From Rubrobacter sp. (GTDB taxonomy: Bacteria; Actinomycetota; Rubrobacteria; Rubrobacterales; Rubrobacteraceae), in contig JACDGB010000137.1 of NCBI GenBank assembly GCA_013815485.1, positions 1-5,765 of the forward strand: a stretch of 5,765 nucleotides of DNA, in the 5' to 3' direction. Of this stretch, positions 1-5,270 are shown in pieces. Position numbers and translations under genes: made by a program. The notes beneath the pieces are model-generated. The model did no database searches. It saw only the letters and a program-made list of their open reading frames with translations, and was not told where the DNA came from. Numbering within the stretch: the first letter of the stretch is position 1; each line of letters starts with the position of its first letter.

Positions 1-198
1 GTCGTTGGTCACGAAGACCTCACCGTGCTGGAACGGGTTCATCGTCCCGGGGTCCACGTTGATGTACGGATCGAACTTCTGGAGGACGACCCGGAAGCCC
101 CTGGCCTTCAGCAGCATCCCCAAAGCCGCCGCGCTCGTCCCCTTGCCGATGGACGAGACGACCCCGCCCGTTACGAAGATGTACTTGGTCTCACTCAT
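1..198 (-). CDS. pyrG: CTP synthase, N-terminal 66 residues (3' end outside window)
   Basis: CTP synthase converts UTP to CTP in the cytoplasm using ATP and glutamine-derived ammonia, the last step of pyrimidine nucleotide synthesis. The visible part is the start of the amidoligase (synthetase) domain. It begins [20 protein letters not shown] and carries the family P-loop region [10 protein letters not shown] at residues 11-20, the conserved [13 protein letters not shown] at 41-53 and [13 protein letters not shown] at 54-66. [13 protein letters not shown] is the wording I know from mycobacterial PyrG; Firmicutes usually have [14 protein letters not shown]. The rest of the synthetase domain and the glutaminase domain lie beyond base 1. 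I chose ATG at 198 because it fits the family N-terminus and has a GGGGG ribosome-binding stretch at 206-210, seven bases upstream. An in-frame ATG at 216 would add MFGGKE. In Mycobacterium pyrG also lies downstream of recN, but with two genes between. Identification is secure. Confidence 0.97.
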   Translation of the reverse strand, partial: MSETKYIFVTGGVVSSIGKGTSAAALGMLLKARGFRVVLQKFDPYINVDPGTMNPFQHGEVFVTND

Positions 199-355
199 CT
201 CTTTGCCCCCAAACATCCCATCGCCGTAATATTTCTACCTCCTGAATAGACCGGAAAATGGACGAAAACTCCACCGCGGCGGTGAGGTTCGTGATCTCCA
301 CCCCGGCGACCCGCAGTACCAGCCCACGTATCGCGGCTCCCGCATCACCCGGCAT
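191..355 (-). CDS. Possible small ORF (54 aa) overlapping the pyrG start, unknown function
   Basis: I do not recognise this protein. An ATG at 355 opens a 54-codon frame starting [18 protein letters not shown] and ending [11 protein letters not shown]. It runs through the pyrG start codon in another frame and stops at TGA (193-191), an 8-base overlap of the kind seen in coupled genes. An AGGGG Shine-Dalgarno-like stretch (362-366) lies about six bases before the ATG. Against it: the first half uses mostly G/C in third positions as the neighbours do, but the second half does not (TTT, ATT, TCT, GTA, GAA, ATA, TTA). No domain, signal peptide or membrane segment is evident. It could be a small protein, an upstream frame influencing pyrG translation, a gene remnant, or chance. 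Confidence 0.3.
   Translation of the reverse strand: MPGDAGAAIRGLVLRVAGVEITNLTAAVEFSSIFRSIQEVEILRRWDVWGQRDE
237..243 (-). promoter_or_regulatory. Perfect Shine-Dalgarno sequence in the pyrG leader
   Basis: The minus strand reads AGGAGGT here, the best match to the anti-Shine-Dalgarno sequence in this leader. It is too far from the pyrG ATG at 198 (38 bases) or the alternative ATG at 216 (20 bases) for normal initiation. The nearest start is an ATG at 221, 15 bases away, which opens an 8-codon frame (MGCLGAKR) whose TGA overlaps the pyrG ATG as ATGA. It may serve that leader peptide, act as a standby site for ribosomes, or be a chance part of the 54-codon frame. Confidence 0.4.
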
Positions 356-378
356 GATACGCCCCTGGTGGCGAAAAT

Positions 379-409
379 AAAATAGCCTCGCCCGGCCAAT
401 GTCTGTAAG
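379..409 (-). promoter_or_regulatory. Weak candidate promoter upstream of pyrG
   Basis: On the minus strand a CTTACA (409-404, four of six matches to TTGACA) is followed after 19 bases by TATTTT (384-379, four of six matches to TATAAT). The A+T-rich patch is conspicuous against the GC-rich background. A start here would give a leader of about 170 bases before pyrG and begin just upstream of the possible 54-codon frame. The spacing is long and both boxes are imperfect, so this is tentative. Confidence 0.2.
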
Positions 410-466
410 CGCGAGAGAATTCCGCAGGGTCGAGGAACCGCCAGAAGTTCATCCAACACGGTCATG

Positions 467-540
467 ATATGGAATCCGGTTGATAACGTCGCACCTTGTT
501 CTGCGCGGGACGTAGCGGATCCTGCACCCGGATTCCGTAT
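467..540. repeat. Imperfect inverted repeat, potential hairpin with nested stem
   Basis: The arms 467-479 (ATATGGAATCCGG on the plus strand) and 528-540 (CCGGATTCCGTAT) pair at 12 of 13 positions around a 48-base loop. Inside the loop, ACGTC at 486-490 can pair with GACGT at 509-513, and a GGATCC palindrome sits at 517-522. No T-run follows on either strand, so it is not a standard intrinsic terminator. It could fold as part of a leader or small RNA, be a protein-binding site, or be a copy of a dispersed palindromic element; only one copy is visible here. Confidence 0.55.
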
Positions 541-671
541 GAACCCAGGCTTTTCACGATTCCCGGACACAGCCAACCTGTCATCCAGTTTTTGGTATTA
601 TGTTGAATAAATGACGGTATCGGGGCTGGTTCCTCGGACGGAGAGAGATGGAACACGCTGGAGGCGAAGCT

Positions 672-2339
672 TTATCCGCCGCCCACCATGAGTTCCGCGG
701 CGTGGGCGAGAGAAGCGTCATCCACCCTTCCCGAGAGCATTCGGGCGAGTTCCCGGCGGCGCTCTTCACCTTCGACGCGCCGGATGCGGGTGATGGTGCG
801 CCCGTCGGATTCTTCCTTCTCAACCACGATATGAGAGACGGCTTCGGAGGCGATCTGGGGCAGGTGGGTGATGGTCAGGACCTGGTTGCGCTCCCCGAGT
901 TCGCGGAGCTTCGCCCCAACCGCCGTCGCCGTCTTGCCGCCGATACCGGCGTCCACCTCGTCGAACACGTAGGTCGCGCCTGGCTCCACGCGCTCCTGCG
1001 ACAGACGAATCGCGAGCATGATCCTGGACAGCTCCCCGCCCGATGCGTAGCGTCTCACTGCCAACTCCGGCTCGCCGGGGTTCGGTTGGATCGCGAACTC
1101 CACCCGCTCCACCCCCAAAGGCCCCGGCTCCGCAGGGATCAACTCCGCCCGGAACGCCGTCTTGCCGAGGTTGAGGTCAGCCAGGTTCTCCTGAACCTTC
1201 TTGGAAAGACGATCTCCCGCCTGCCGCCGTCCAGCGGAAATCCGAGCCGCCAGCTCCCCGAGACGCTCCTCTCCCTCCGCGATGCGCGTCTCCAGCCCGG
1301 CGGTCTCCTGCTCGAAGTTCTCAAGACGGCTCAGGCGGGCACGGGATCCGTCCAGATACGCTTCGACATCTTCGCCGTACTTGCGTTCCAGCGCGCGCAG
1401 GGCGGCCAAGCGGTCCTCGACCGTATCCAGGCGGTTCGGGTCGGCTTCCAGCTCGTCCAGGTAGGCGCGAAGCTCGTAGACTACGTCCTCAAGCTCCGCC
1501 GAGAGTCCCCCGACGCGCTCCACGAGAGCAGATAGCGAGCCGTCGTAGCGCACGGCGCTCTCCAGCTCCCCGGCGGCACGCGCCACGGCCTCCACGGCGC
1601 TTGAATCCTCGGAGGAGAGGGCCGCGCTCGCGGCGGATGCAGCCTGAAGCAAGTCCGTCACGTTCCGCAGCCGGTCGCGCTCGCTGGTCAGGGTGGCAAT
1701 TTCCTCTGCGGCGTAACCGGAGTCCTCTATCTCACGCACCTGGAACCGCAGAAAATCTACCTCCCGCAACCGCGCCTCGGCGGAGGACCTCAAATCAGAT
1801 AGCTCCCGGCGATCCCGCTCCACCGCGTGCCACAACGACGCACGCTCCACTTTGGCCTTCCTCGCGTCATCGGGGAGAAAGTCGTCCAATATGGAGAGTT
1901 GCTCGGCTGGCTCGGTGAGGCGCGCCTGCTCGCGCTGGCTGTGGTACGAAACCAGCCTCACGCCCAAAGAGGCGAGTGCCCGCACCGGGACCGCGACCCC
2001 GCCCACGAAGCATCGTGAGCGTCCCTCTCCGGTCAGCGTGCGCCGCAGGAAGAGGTCTTCGTCCGCATCTATCTCCTCCGCCAGTTCCCCCAGGGAATCT
2101 TCCAGAATCCTCGGCGCGACCTCATCAGGGAGGACGAAGGTGCCTTCGACGGTGGCGCGTTTGGCGCCGGCGCGGACTGCCTCGGAGCGGGCGCGGCCTC
2201 CGAGAAGCATCTGGAGGGCGGTGGCCAGAAGGGTCTTGCCCGCGCCGGTCTCCCCGGTGATGGCGTTGAGGCCGGGGGACAGCTCAAGGGTGGCGGCCTC
2301 GATCAGGGCCACGTTCTCGACGGAAATCTCGGTGAGCAC
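672..2339 (-). CDS. recN: DNA repair protein RecN
   Basis: RecN is an SMC-like ATPase recruited to DNA double-strand breaks, where it helps hold ends together for recombination by RecA. From the GTG at 2339 the protein has 555 residues, normal for the family. The Walker A motif GETGAGKT lies at 29-36. The central 170-400 region is rich in charged, heptad-like helices (for example VDFLRFQVREIE at 194-205), consistent with the coiled-coil arms. The C-terminal ATPase lobe has the ABC signature SGGELSR at 433-439, Walker B YVFDEVDAGIGG with D460 and E461, and the switch histidine in THLPQIAS near 492. The Q-loop region reads SYHSQREQ where the family usually has HGQHEHQ or similar, a modest divergence. 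I prefer GTG at 2339 because it shares one base with the nadK stop (TAGTG), has GGAGGA upstream and gives the usual start MLTEI; an ATG at 2378 would add 13 residues and has no ribosome-binding site. Confidence 0.96.
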   Translation of the reverse strand: MLTEISVENVALIEAATLELSPGLNAITGETGAGKTLLATALQMLLGGRARSEAVRAGAKRATVEGTFVLPDEVAPRILEDSLGELAEEIDADEDLFLRRTLTGEGRSRCFVGGVAVPVRALASLGVRLVSYHSQREQARLTEPAEQLSILDDFLPDDARKAKVERASLWHAVERDRRELSDLRSSAEARLREVDFLRFQVREIEDSGYAAEEIATLTSERDRLRNVTDLLQAASAASAALSSEDSSAVEAVARAAGELESAVRYDGSLSALVERVGGLSAELEDVVYELRAYLDELEADPNRLDTVEDRLAALRALERKYGEDVEAYLDGSRARLSRLENFEQETAGLETRIAEGEERLGELAARISAGRRQAGDRLSKKVQENLADLNLGKTAFRAELIPAEPGPLGVERVEFAIQPNPGEPELAVRRYASGGELSRIMLAIRLSQERVEPGATYVFDEVDAGIGGKTATAVGAKLRELGERNQVLTITHLPQIASEAVSHIVVEKEESDGRTITRIRRVEGEERRRELARMLSGRVDDASLAHAAELMVGGG

Positions 2340-3139
2340 TACAGGAAAGTCCTCCGCACTGCTCTCCACCAGCTCCATTCGTCGGTTCGACCGATCCTAA
2401 CCGTTTCGCCGGAGAGACGTATCCTCACCCTCGCGCCCTCGGGAACTTGGCGCGGCTCCTCGCCGTCTACGGAGAGGAGGGCGCCGCGCTCGGTGATCCG
2501 GAGGTCCGTAACCTGCGCCTCCCCGAGCACCATCGGGCGCGCGACCAACGAGTGCGGCGCGATAGAGACAAGGACATAACAAGGCACGTCGCCCGAGACG
2601 ATCGGGCCTCCAGCCGAGAGAGAATAAGCCGTCGAACCAAGTGGCGTCGCGGCTATGAAGCCATCACACTGCAACGAGACAAGGGCCTCGCCGCCCACGC
2701 AGACCTCGACGGAGACGACCTGATGCGGCCGCGGCTTGACCAGCACGGCGTCATTAACGGCAGTCCGGGGCGCCTCGTCGCCAACCTGGATGTCGAGCAT
2801 CCGGTACTCCTGAACGTCCAGGCCGCCGGATAGCACCTTCTCGACGCCGGACTCCATCTCCTCCGGGCGCATCCCGCTCATGAACCCGACCCGGCCCAGG
2901 TTCACCCCGAGTAAAACTCGCCCCGGATACATCCGCGCAGCCCTGAGCATCGTCCCGTCTCCACCGAGGACGAATACGAGATCCAGGTCCGCAGAGCCGT
3001 CGGGCTTGCCTTCCGGCCTCATCTCCGCGACCTCCACGCCCCCCTTCTTCAACGCCGCCGTCAGCCGCTCGAAGTGATCCCCGCTCACCTTCGGATTCGA
3101 TACGATGCCTACGCGACGGACCTCGAACTGCTCACTCAG
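2339..3139 (-). CDS. nadK: NAD kinase (probable CTG start)
   Basis: NAD kinase phosphorylates NAD at the adenosine 2'-hydroxyl to make NADP in the cytoplasm. The 266-residue product has the family signatures in order: GGDGTML at 59-65, whose aspartate is catalytic; VND at 128-130, the counterpart of the usual NE nucleotide-binding motif with the acidic residue as aspartate; DGFIAATPLGSTAYSLSAGG at 159-178, the glycine-rich nucleotide loop in which TPTGSTAY is more common; and SVDGE at 223-227. No ATG exists near the expected N-terminus. A CTG at 3139 lies eight bases after GGGAGGT and gives MSEQFEVRRVGIVSNPK, matching where the family usually begins. The nearest ATG, GTG or TTG in frame is GTG at 3187, which would add 16 residues, overlap tlyA by 56 bases and has no clear ribosome-binding site. 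With CTG the gene overlaps the tlyA end by eight bases. The same tlyA-nadK-recN order occurs in Mycobacterium. Confidence 0.93.
   Translation of the reverse strand: MSEQFEVRRVGIVSNPKVSGDHFERLTAALKKGGVEVAEMRPEGKPDGSADLDLVFVLGGDGTMLRAARMYPGRVLLGVNLGRVGFMSGMRPEEMESGVEKVLSGGLDVQEYRMLDIQVGDEAPRTAVNDAVLVKPRPHQVVSVEVCVGGEALVSLQCDGFIAATPLGSTAYSLSAGGPIVSGDVPCYVLVSIAPHSLVARPMVLGEAQVTDLRITERGALLSVDGEEPRQVPEGARVRIRLSGETVRIGRTDEWSWWRAVRRTFL
2350..2355 (-). promoter_or_regulatory. Ribosome-binding site of recN inside the nadK end
   Basis: The minus strand reads GGAGGA, ten bases before the GTG at 2339. It lies within the last codons of nadK. Its position favours the GTG start over the upstream ATG at 2378, which it follows rather than precedes, and supports translational coupling through the TAGTG overlap. 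Confidence 0.65.
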
Positions 3140-3908
3140 GGACGACCACCTCCCGGACTCGCGCCCCGTCGAGGGACAAAGCCACACACCGCAACAAATG
3201 CAATGGATACTCCCGGTTGCCGGATTTCCGTCCCGCCACAGGAGCCCGCGTCACATCCACCGCCCCGAAGCCGATGGAGACAAACGATTCAGCCACGGCC
3301 TGGATCACGGTCGCATGGATTTCCGGGTCGCGCACCAGCCCCCCACGCCCGACCTGCTCCGGCCCCGCCTCGAACTGCGGCTTGACGAGCACCACGGCCT
3401 CCCGTATCGGAGGCATCGTCGAGAGTAGTTTCCCGAGCGCGACCGGCAGCGAAATAAATGAAAGGTCCGCCACGAGCAAGTCCGGTGGGAAAGGCAAATC
3501 CTCACCCGACAAGTACCGAACATTGGTCCGTTCCAGGACCGTCACGCGGTCGTCGGTGCGGAGTGACCAGTCGAGTTGACCGTAGCCCACGTCGGCGGAG
3601 ATCACGCGCCGCGCCCCCCGCTGTAGCAACACGTCCGTGAAACCTCCCGTCGAGGCTCCGGCGTCCAGGCACGAGCGTCCGGTGACTTCGATGCCAAACT
3701 GTTCGAGGGCGAAGGAGAGTTTCTCGCCAGCGCGTGAGACGTATGGTGGACGTTCCTCCACTGCGAGGGCTTGATCTGAAGCAATACGGGAGCCTGTTTT
3801 GGTGACGACTTGACCGGCTACGCGCACGGAGCCGGAGAGGATCATTCCCTGCGCCCGGCTCCGGCTCTCGGCGAGGCCCCGCTCCACGAGGAGGGCATCC
3901 AACCGCAT
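3132..3908 (-). CDS. tlyA: TlyA family rRNA (cytidine-2'-O)-methyltransferase
   Basis: TlyA methylates ribose 2'-hydroxyls of cytidines in rRNA (23S C1920, and in some lineages also 16S C1409, E. coli numbering); in Mycobacterium tuberculosis its loss gives capreomycin and viomycin resistance. The 258-residue product begins MRLDALLVERGLAESRSRAQ, the start of an S4 RNA-binding domain covering about residues 1-60. A FtsJ-type methyltransferase domain follows: SAM-binding CLDAGASTGGF at 80-90, ADVGYGQLDW at 105-114, and a probable K-D-K-E catalytic set at K63 (SRAGEKL), D148 (ADLSF), K176 (VLVKPQFE) and E233 (NREYPLH). ATG at 3908 is chosen from the family N-terminus; a GTG at 3923 would add five residues. 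The Shine-Dalgarno is weak (GAAGG). The ATG lies 25 bases after the ispA stop. Members are sometimes annotated as hemolysin A, but the motifs support rRNA methylation. I cannot tell from sequence alone whether it modifies one site or both. Confidence 0.95.
   Translation of the reverse strand: MRLDALLVERGLAESRSRAQGMILSGSVRVAGQVVTKTGSRIASDQALAVEERPPYVSRAGEKLSFALEQFGIEVTGRSCLDAGASTGGFTDVLLQRGARRVISADVGYGQLDWSLRTDDRVTVLERTNVRYLSGEDLPFPPDLLVADLSFISLPVALGKLLSTMPPIREAVVLVKPQFEAGPEQVGRGGLVRDPEIHATVIQAVAESFVSIGFGAVDVTRAPVAGRKSGNREYPLHLLRCVALSLDGARVREVVVPE
3148..3154 (-). promoter_or_regulatory. Ribosome-binding site deciding the nadK start
   Basis: The minus strand reads GGGAGGT inside the last codons of tlyA. 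It ends eight bases before the CTG at 3139, ideal spacing, and no ATG, GTG or TTG lies downstream within range in the nadK frame. This is the main reason for proposing CTG initiation. Confidence 0.65.
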
Positions 3909-3933
3909 CTGCGCGGCCTTCACCGCTGGCCGG

Positions 3934-4833
3934 CTAACTTCCCCGATGGCGGACGAACAGCGCCATCTCCTCGAGCCCCGATGTATCGCCGTCAACGGGA
4001 GCGAGGGCTTCGATGGCCCTGCGGGCCGCGTCGTCGGCCTGGCTTCGGGCGCCTTCCAGGCCGTAGATGCCGACGAAGGTGGCCTTGCCCTGTTCGGCGT
4101 CGCTACCCGCGCTCTTGCCGAGAGCGTCCGCCGTCGAGGTCGCGTTCAGAACGTCGTCCACTATCTGGAAGCACAGGCCAAGCTCCGCCGCGTACTCCGA
4201 GACGGCTGCCTGCTCCTCGCGGGTCGCGCCGGCCAGGATGCCCCCGATGCGGGCTGAGGACTTTATAAGGGCTCCGGTCTTGTACTTGTGGATCATGTGC
4301 AGAGTCTCCGGGTCGGTGCCGTCACCGGCGCCGGTGCGGTCCATGTCTATGACCTGCCCCCCGACCATCCCGTTGACCCCCGTAGAATCCGCCAACTCGC
4401 GCACCACCTCGAGCACCTGCTCGCAACTCCCCTCCTGGTGGACGGTTATGAGCGTGAGAGCCTCGCCGAAGAAAGCATCCCCCGCCAGTATCGCCATCGC
4501 CTCCCCGTACTTCCTGTGGGTGGTCGGACGTCCCCGGCGAAAATCGTCATCGTCCATCGCGGGGAGGTCGTCGTGGATCAAGGAGTACGTGTGGATGAGT
4601 TCGATAGCCGCCGCCGAAGGCAGCACGAAGGTCGGCTCCGTCCCGAAGACCCACGCCACCTCCATGCACAACGTAGGCCGAACGCGCTTGCCGCCCCCGA
4701 GCATCGAGTAGCGCATGGCATCCACGAGCCCGGAAAGCCGGTGATCGTCGGAGAAATGCACGCCTTCGAGGAATCCCTCGAATGTTCGGCGATGCTCCTC
4801 CCAGCGGACCTGCATCCTCGTGCCGCTAGCCAT
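3934..4833 (-). CDS. ispA: Short-chain polyprenyl diphosphate synthase, farnesyl (IspA) type
   Basis: The enzyme condenses isopentenyl diphosphate with allylic diphosphates, giving precursors of quinones, carotenoids and the undecaprenyl carrier. The 299-residue product has GGGKRVRP (46-53), the first aspartate-rich motif in HTYSLIHDDLPAMDDDDF (81-98), GGQVIDM (158-164), KTGAL (185-189), and the second motif as FQIVDDVLN (222-230). The two extra residues within the first motif and the tyrosine five positions before it match E. coli IspA (HAYSLIHDDLPAMDDDD), suggesting a C15 product; geranylgeranyl synthesis is possible. In the second motif the final aspartate is asparagine (DDVLN), a change also seen in some active family members. 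ATG at 4833 is used because it overlaps the end of nusB by eight bases and precedes the conserved region closely; ATG at 4815 is an alternative. Firmicutes also place ispA after nusB and before tlyA, with other genes between. Confidence 0.93.
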   Translation of the reverse strand: MASGTRMQVRWEEHRRTFEGFLEGVHFSDDHRLSGLVDAMRYSMLGGGKRVRPTLCMEVAWVFGTEPTFVLPSAAAIELIHTYSLIHDDLPAMDDDDFRRGRPTTHRKYGEAMAILAGDAFFGEALTLITVHQEGSCEQVLEVVRELADSTGVNGMVGGQVIDMDRTGAGDGTDPETLHMIHKYKTGALIKSSARIGGILAGATREEQAAVSEYAAELGLCFQIVDDVLNATSTADALGKSAGSDAEQGKATFVGIYGLEGARSQADDAARRAIEALAPVDGDTSGLEEMALFVRHRGS

Positions 4834-5239
4834 GCTCGACCCGCTCCAGGAGGTTCCTGCCCTCCGCTCCCCGCAAGACCCCGCCGATGAAAGCCGGAGC
4901 CTCGTCGCTTGAGAAGCCCGTGGCAAGTTCCACGGCCTCGCTGATCGCCACCTCCGGCGGCACGTCATCCACGTAGATCATCTCGTACAGAGCGAGGCGC
5001 AGGATGGCCCGGTCCACCACGCTCATCCGGCGCACCGTCCACCCGATGGACACCTCCGAGAGCCGCGCATCCAGATCCTCGCACTCCCGCGCCACGCCTT
5101 CCGTCAAGCTCAGGGCATAGCCGTCGAACTCACCCTTGTAAGAACGCCAGAGCTTCAGCGTGTCCTCCAGCGGACGCTCGTTGATGTCGCTCTGATACAG
5201 AGCCAGGAACGCCTGCTTGCGCGCCGTGCGCCGTCTCAA
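4826..5239 (-). CDS. nusB: Transcription antitermination factor NusB
   Basis: NusB pairs with ribosomal protein S10 (NusE) to bind boxA RNA and promote antitermination of rRNA operons. The 137-residue product is of typical length and all-helical character. It starts with the arginine-rich RRRTARKQAFLALYQ typical of the RNA-binding N-terminus, and carries the strongly conserved stretch RRMSVVDRAILRLALYEM near residues 70-87, followed by DVPPEVAISEAVELA and a C-terminal AFIGGVLRG, matching the usual K-F-V-N-G-VL pattern. The start codon is TTG at 5239, supported by GGAGGGG just upstream and by the absence of ATG or GTG nearby in frame. Its last codons overlap the start of the polyprenyl synthase gene. 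It follows efp after 31 bases, as in many Gram-positive bacteria. Confidence 0.96.
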   Translation of the reverse strand: MRRRTARKQAFLALYQSDINERPLEDTLKLWRSYKGEFDGYALSLTEGVARECEDLDARLSEVSIGWTVRRMSVVDRAILRLALYEMIYVDDVPPEVAISEAVELATGFSSDEAPAFIGGVLRGAEGRNLLERVEHG

Positions 5240-5243
5240 GCCA

Positions 5244-5250
5244 CCCCTCC
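5244..5250 (-). promoter_or_regulatory. Ribosome-binding site of nusB
   Basis: The minus strand reads GGAGGGG in the 31-base efp-nusB gap, with four to six bases to the TTG at 5239. It fixes TTG as the start codon. The gap contains no room for a terminator, so nusB is probably read through from efp. Confidence 0.75.
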
Positions 5251-5270
5251 ATAGACGATACGGACCACGT

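Larger units (their letters stand above)
199..671. other. Intergenic region between recN and pyrG
   Basis: About 470 bases without a recognisable gene, the only long gap in the window. It is more A+T-rich than its flanks, with runs such as CTATTTTATTTT on the minus strand near 374-385 and an A+T-rich patch near 589-612. It contains a long imperfect inverted repeat (467-540), a 9-base perfect inverted pair (431-439 with 628-636), a weak promoter candidate (379-409), a possible 54-codon ORF (191-355) and an isolated perfect Shine-Dalgarno sequence (237-243). Longer open frames exist on the minus strand (GTG at 656 to a stop at 462; ATG at 576 or 465 to a stop at 235), but they lack ribosome-binding sites and recognisable motifs. 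I found no tRNA, tmRNA, RNase P or SRP RNA signature and no clear intrinsic terminator after recN. In Mycobacterium this position holds two genes (a SteA-like protein and MctB), so the gap may be a remnant; that is inference. Confidence 0.7.

Noticed and set aside
226..259. TATTAC as a promoter -10 box close to pyrG
   Set aside because: No acceptable -35 box at 16 to 18 bases; the best candidate, TTCCGG, is weak and 19 bases away.
284..302. GGTTCGTGATCTCC resembling a tRNA T-arm
   Set aside because: The T-loop lacks the usual TTCRA pattern, the 3' stem arm does not match, and no acceptor, D or anticodon arm can be found nearby.
235..576. Minus-strand frame of 113 codons in the recN-pyrG gap (also startable at ATG 465)
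   Set aside because: No ribosome-binding site before either ATG, low-complexity arginine, serine and proline-rich C-terminus, no family resemblance. A remnant cannot be excluded.
462..656. Minus-strand frame of 64 codons just after recN, ending in an ATGA overlap
   Set aside because: GTG start without Shine-Dalgarno, codon use unlike the neighbours, and no recognisable protein features.
663..680. Short hairpin around the recN stop codon as a terminator
   Set aside because: The stem is six pairs with one wobble and there is no T-run downstream, so it lacks the features of an intrinsic terminator.
648..1535. Open frame of 295 codons on the plus strand, antisense to recN
   Set aside because: It lies wholly opposite a secure recN apart from its first codons, is rich in R, L and P as expected from the reverse of GC-rich codons, and shows no domain.
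4067..4890. Plus-strand frames of about 200 codons opposite the prenyl synthase gene
   Set aside because: They mirror conserved codons of a clearly real gene, overlap each other in different phases, and carry no recognisable motif.
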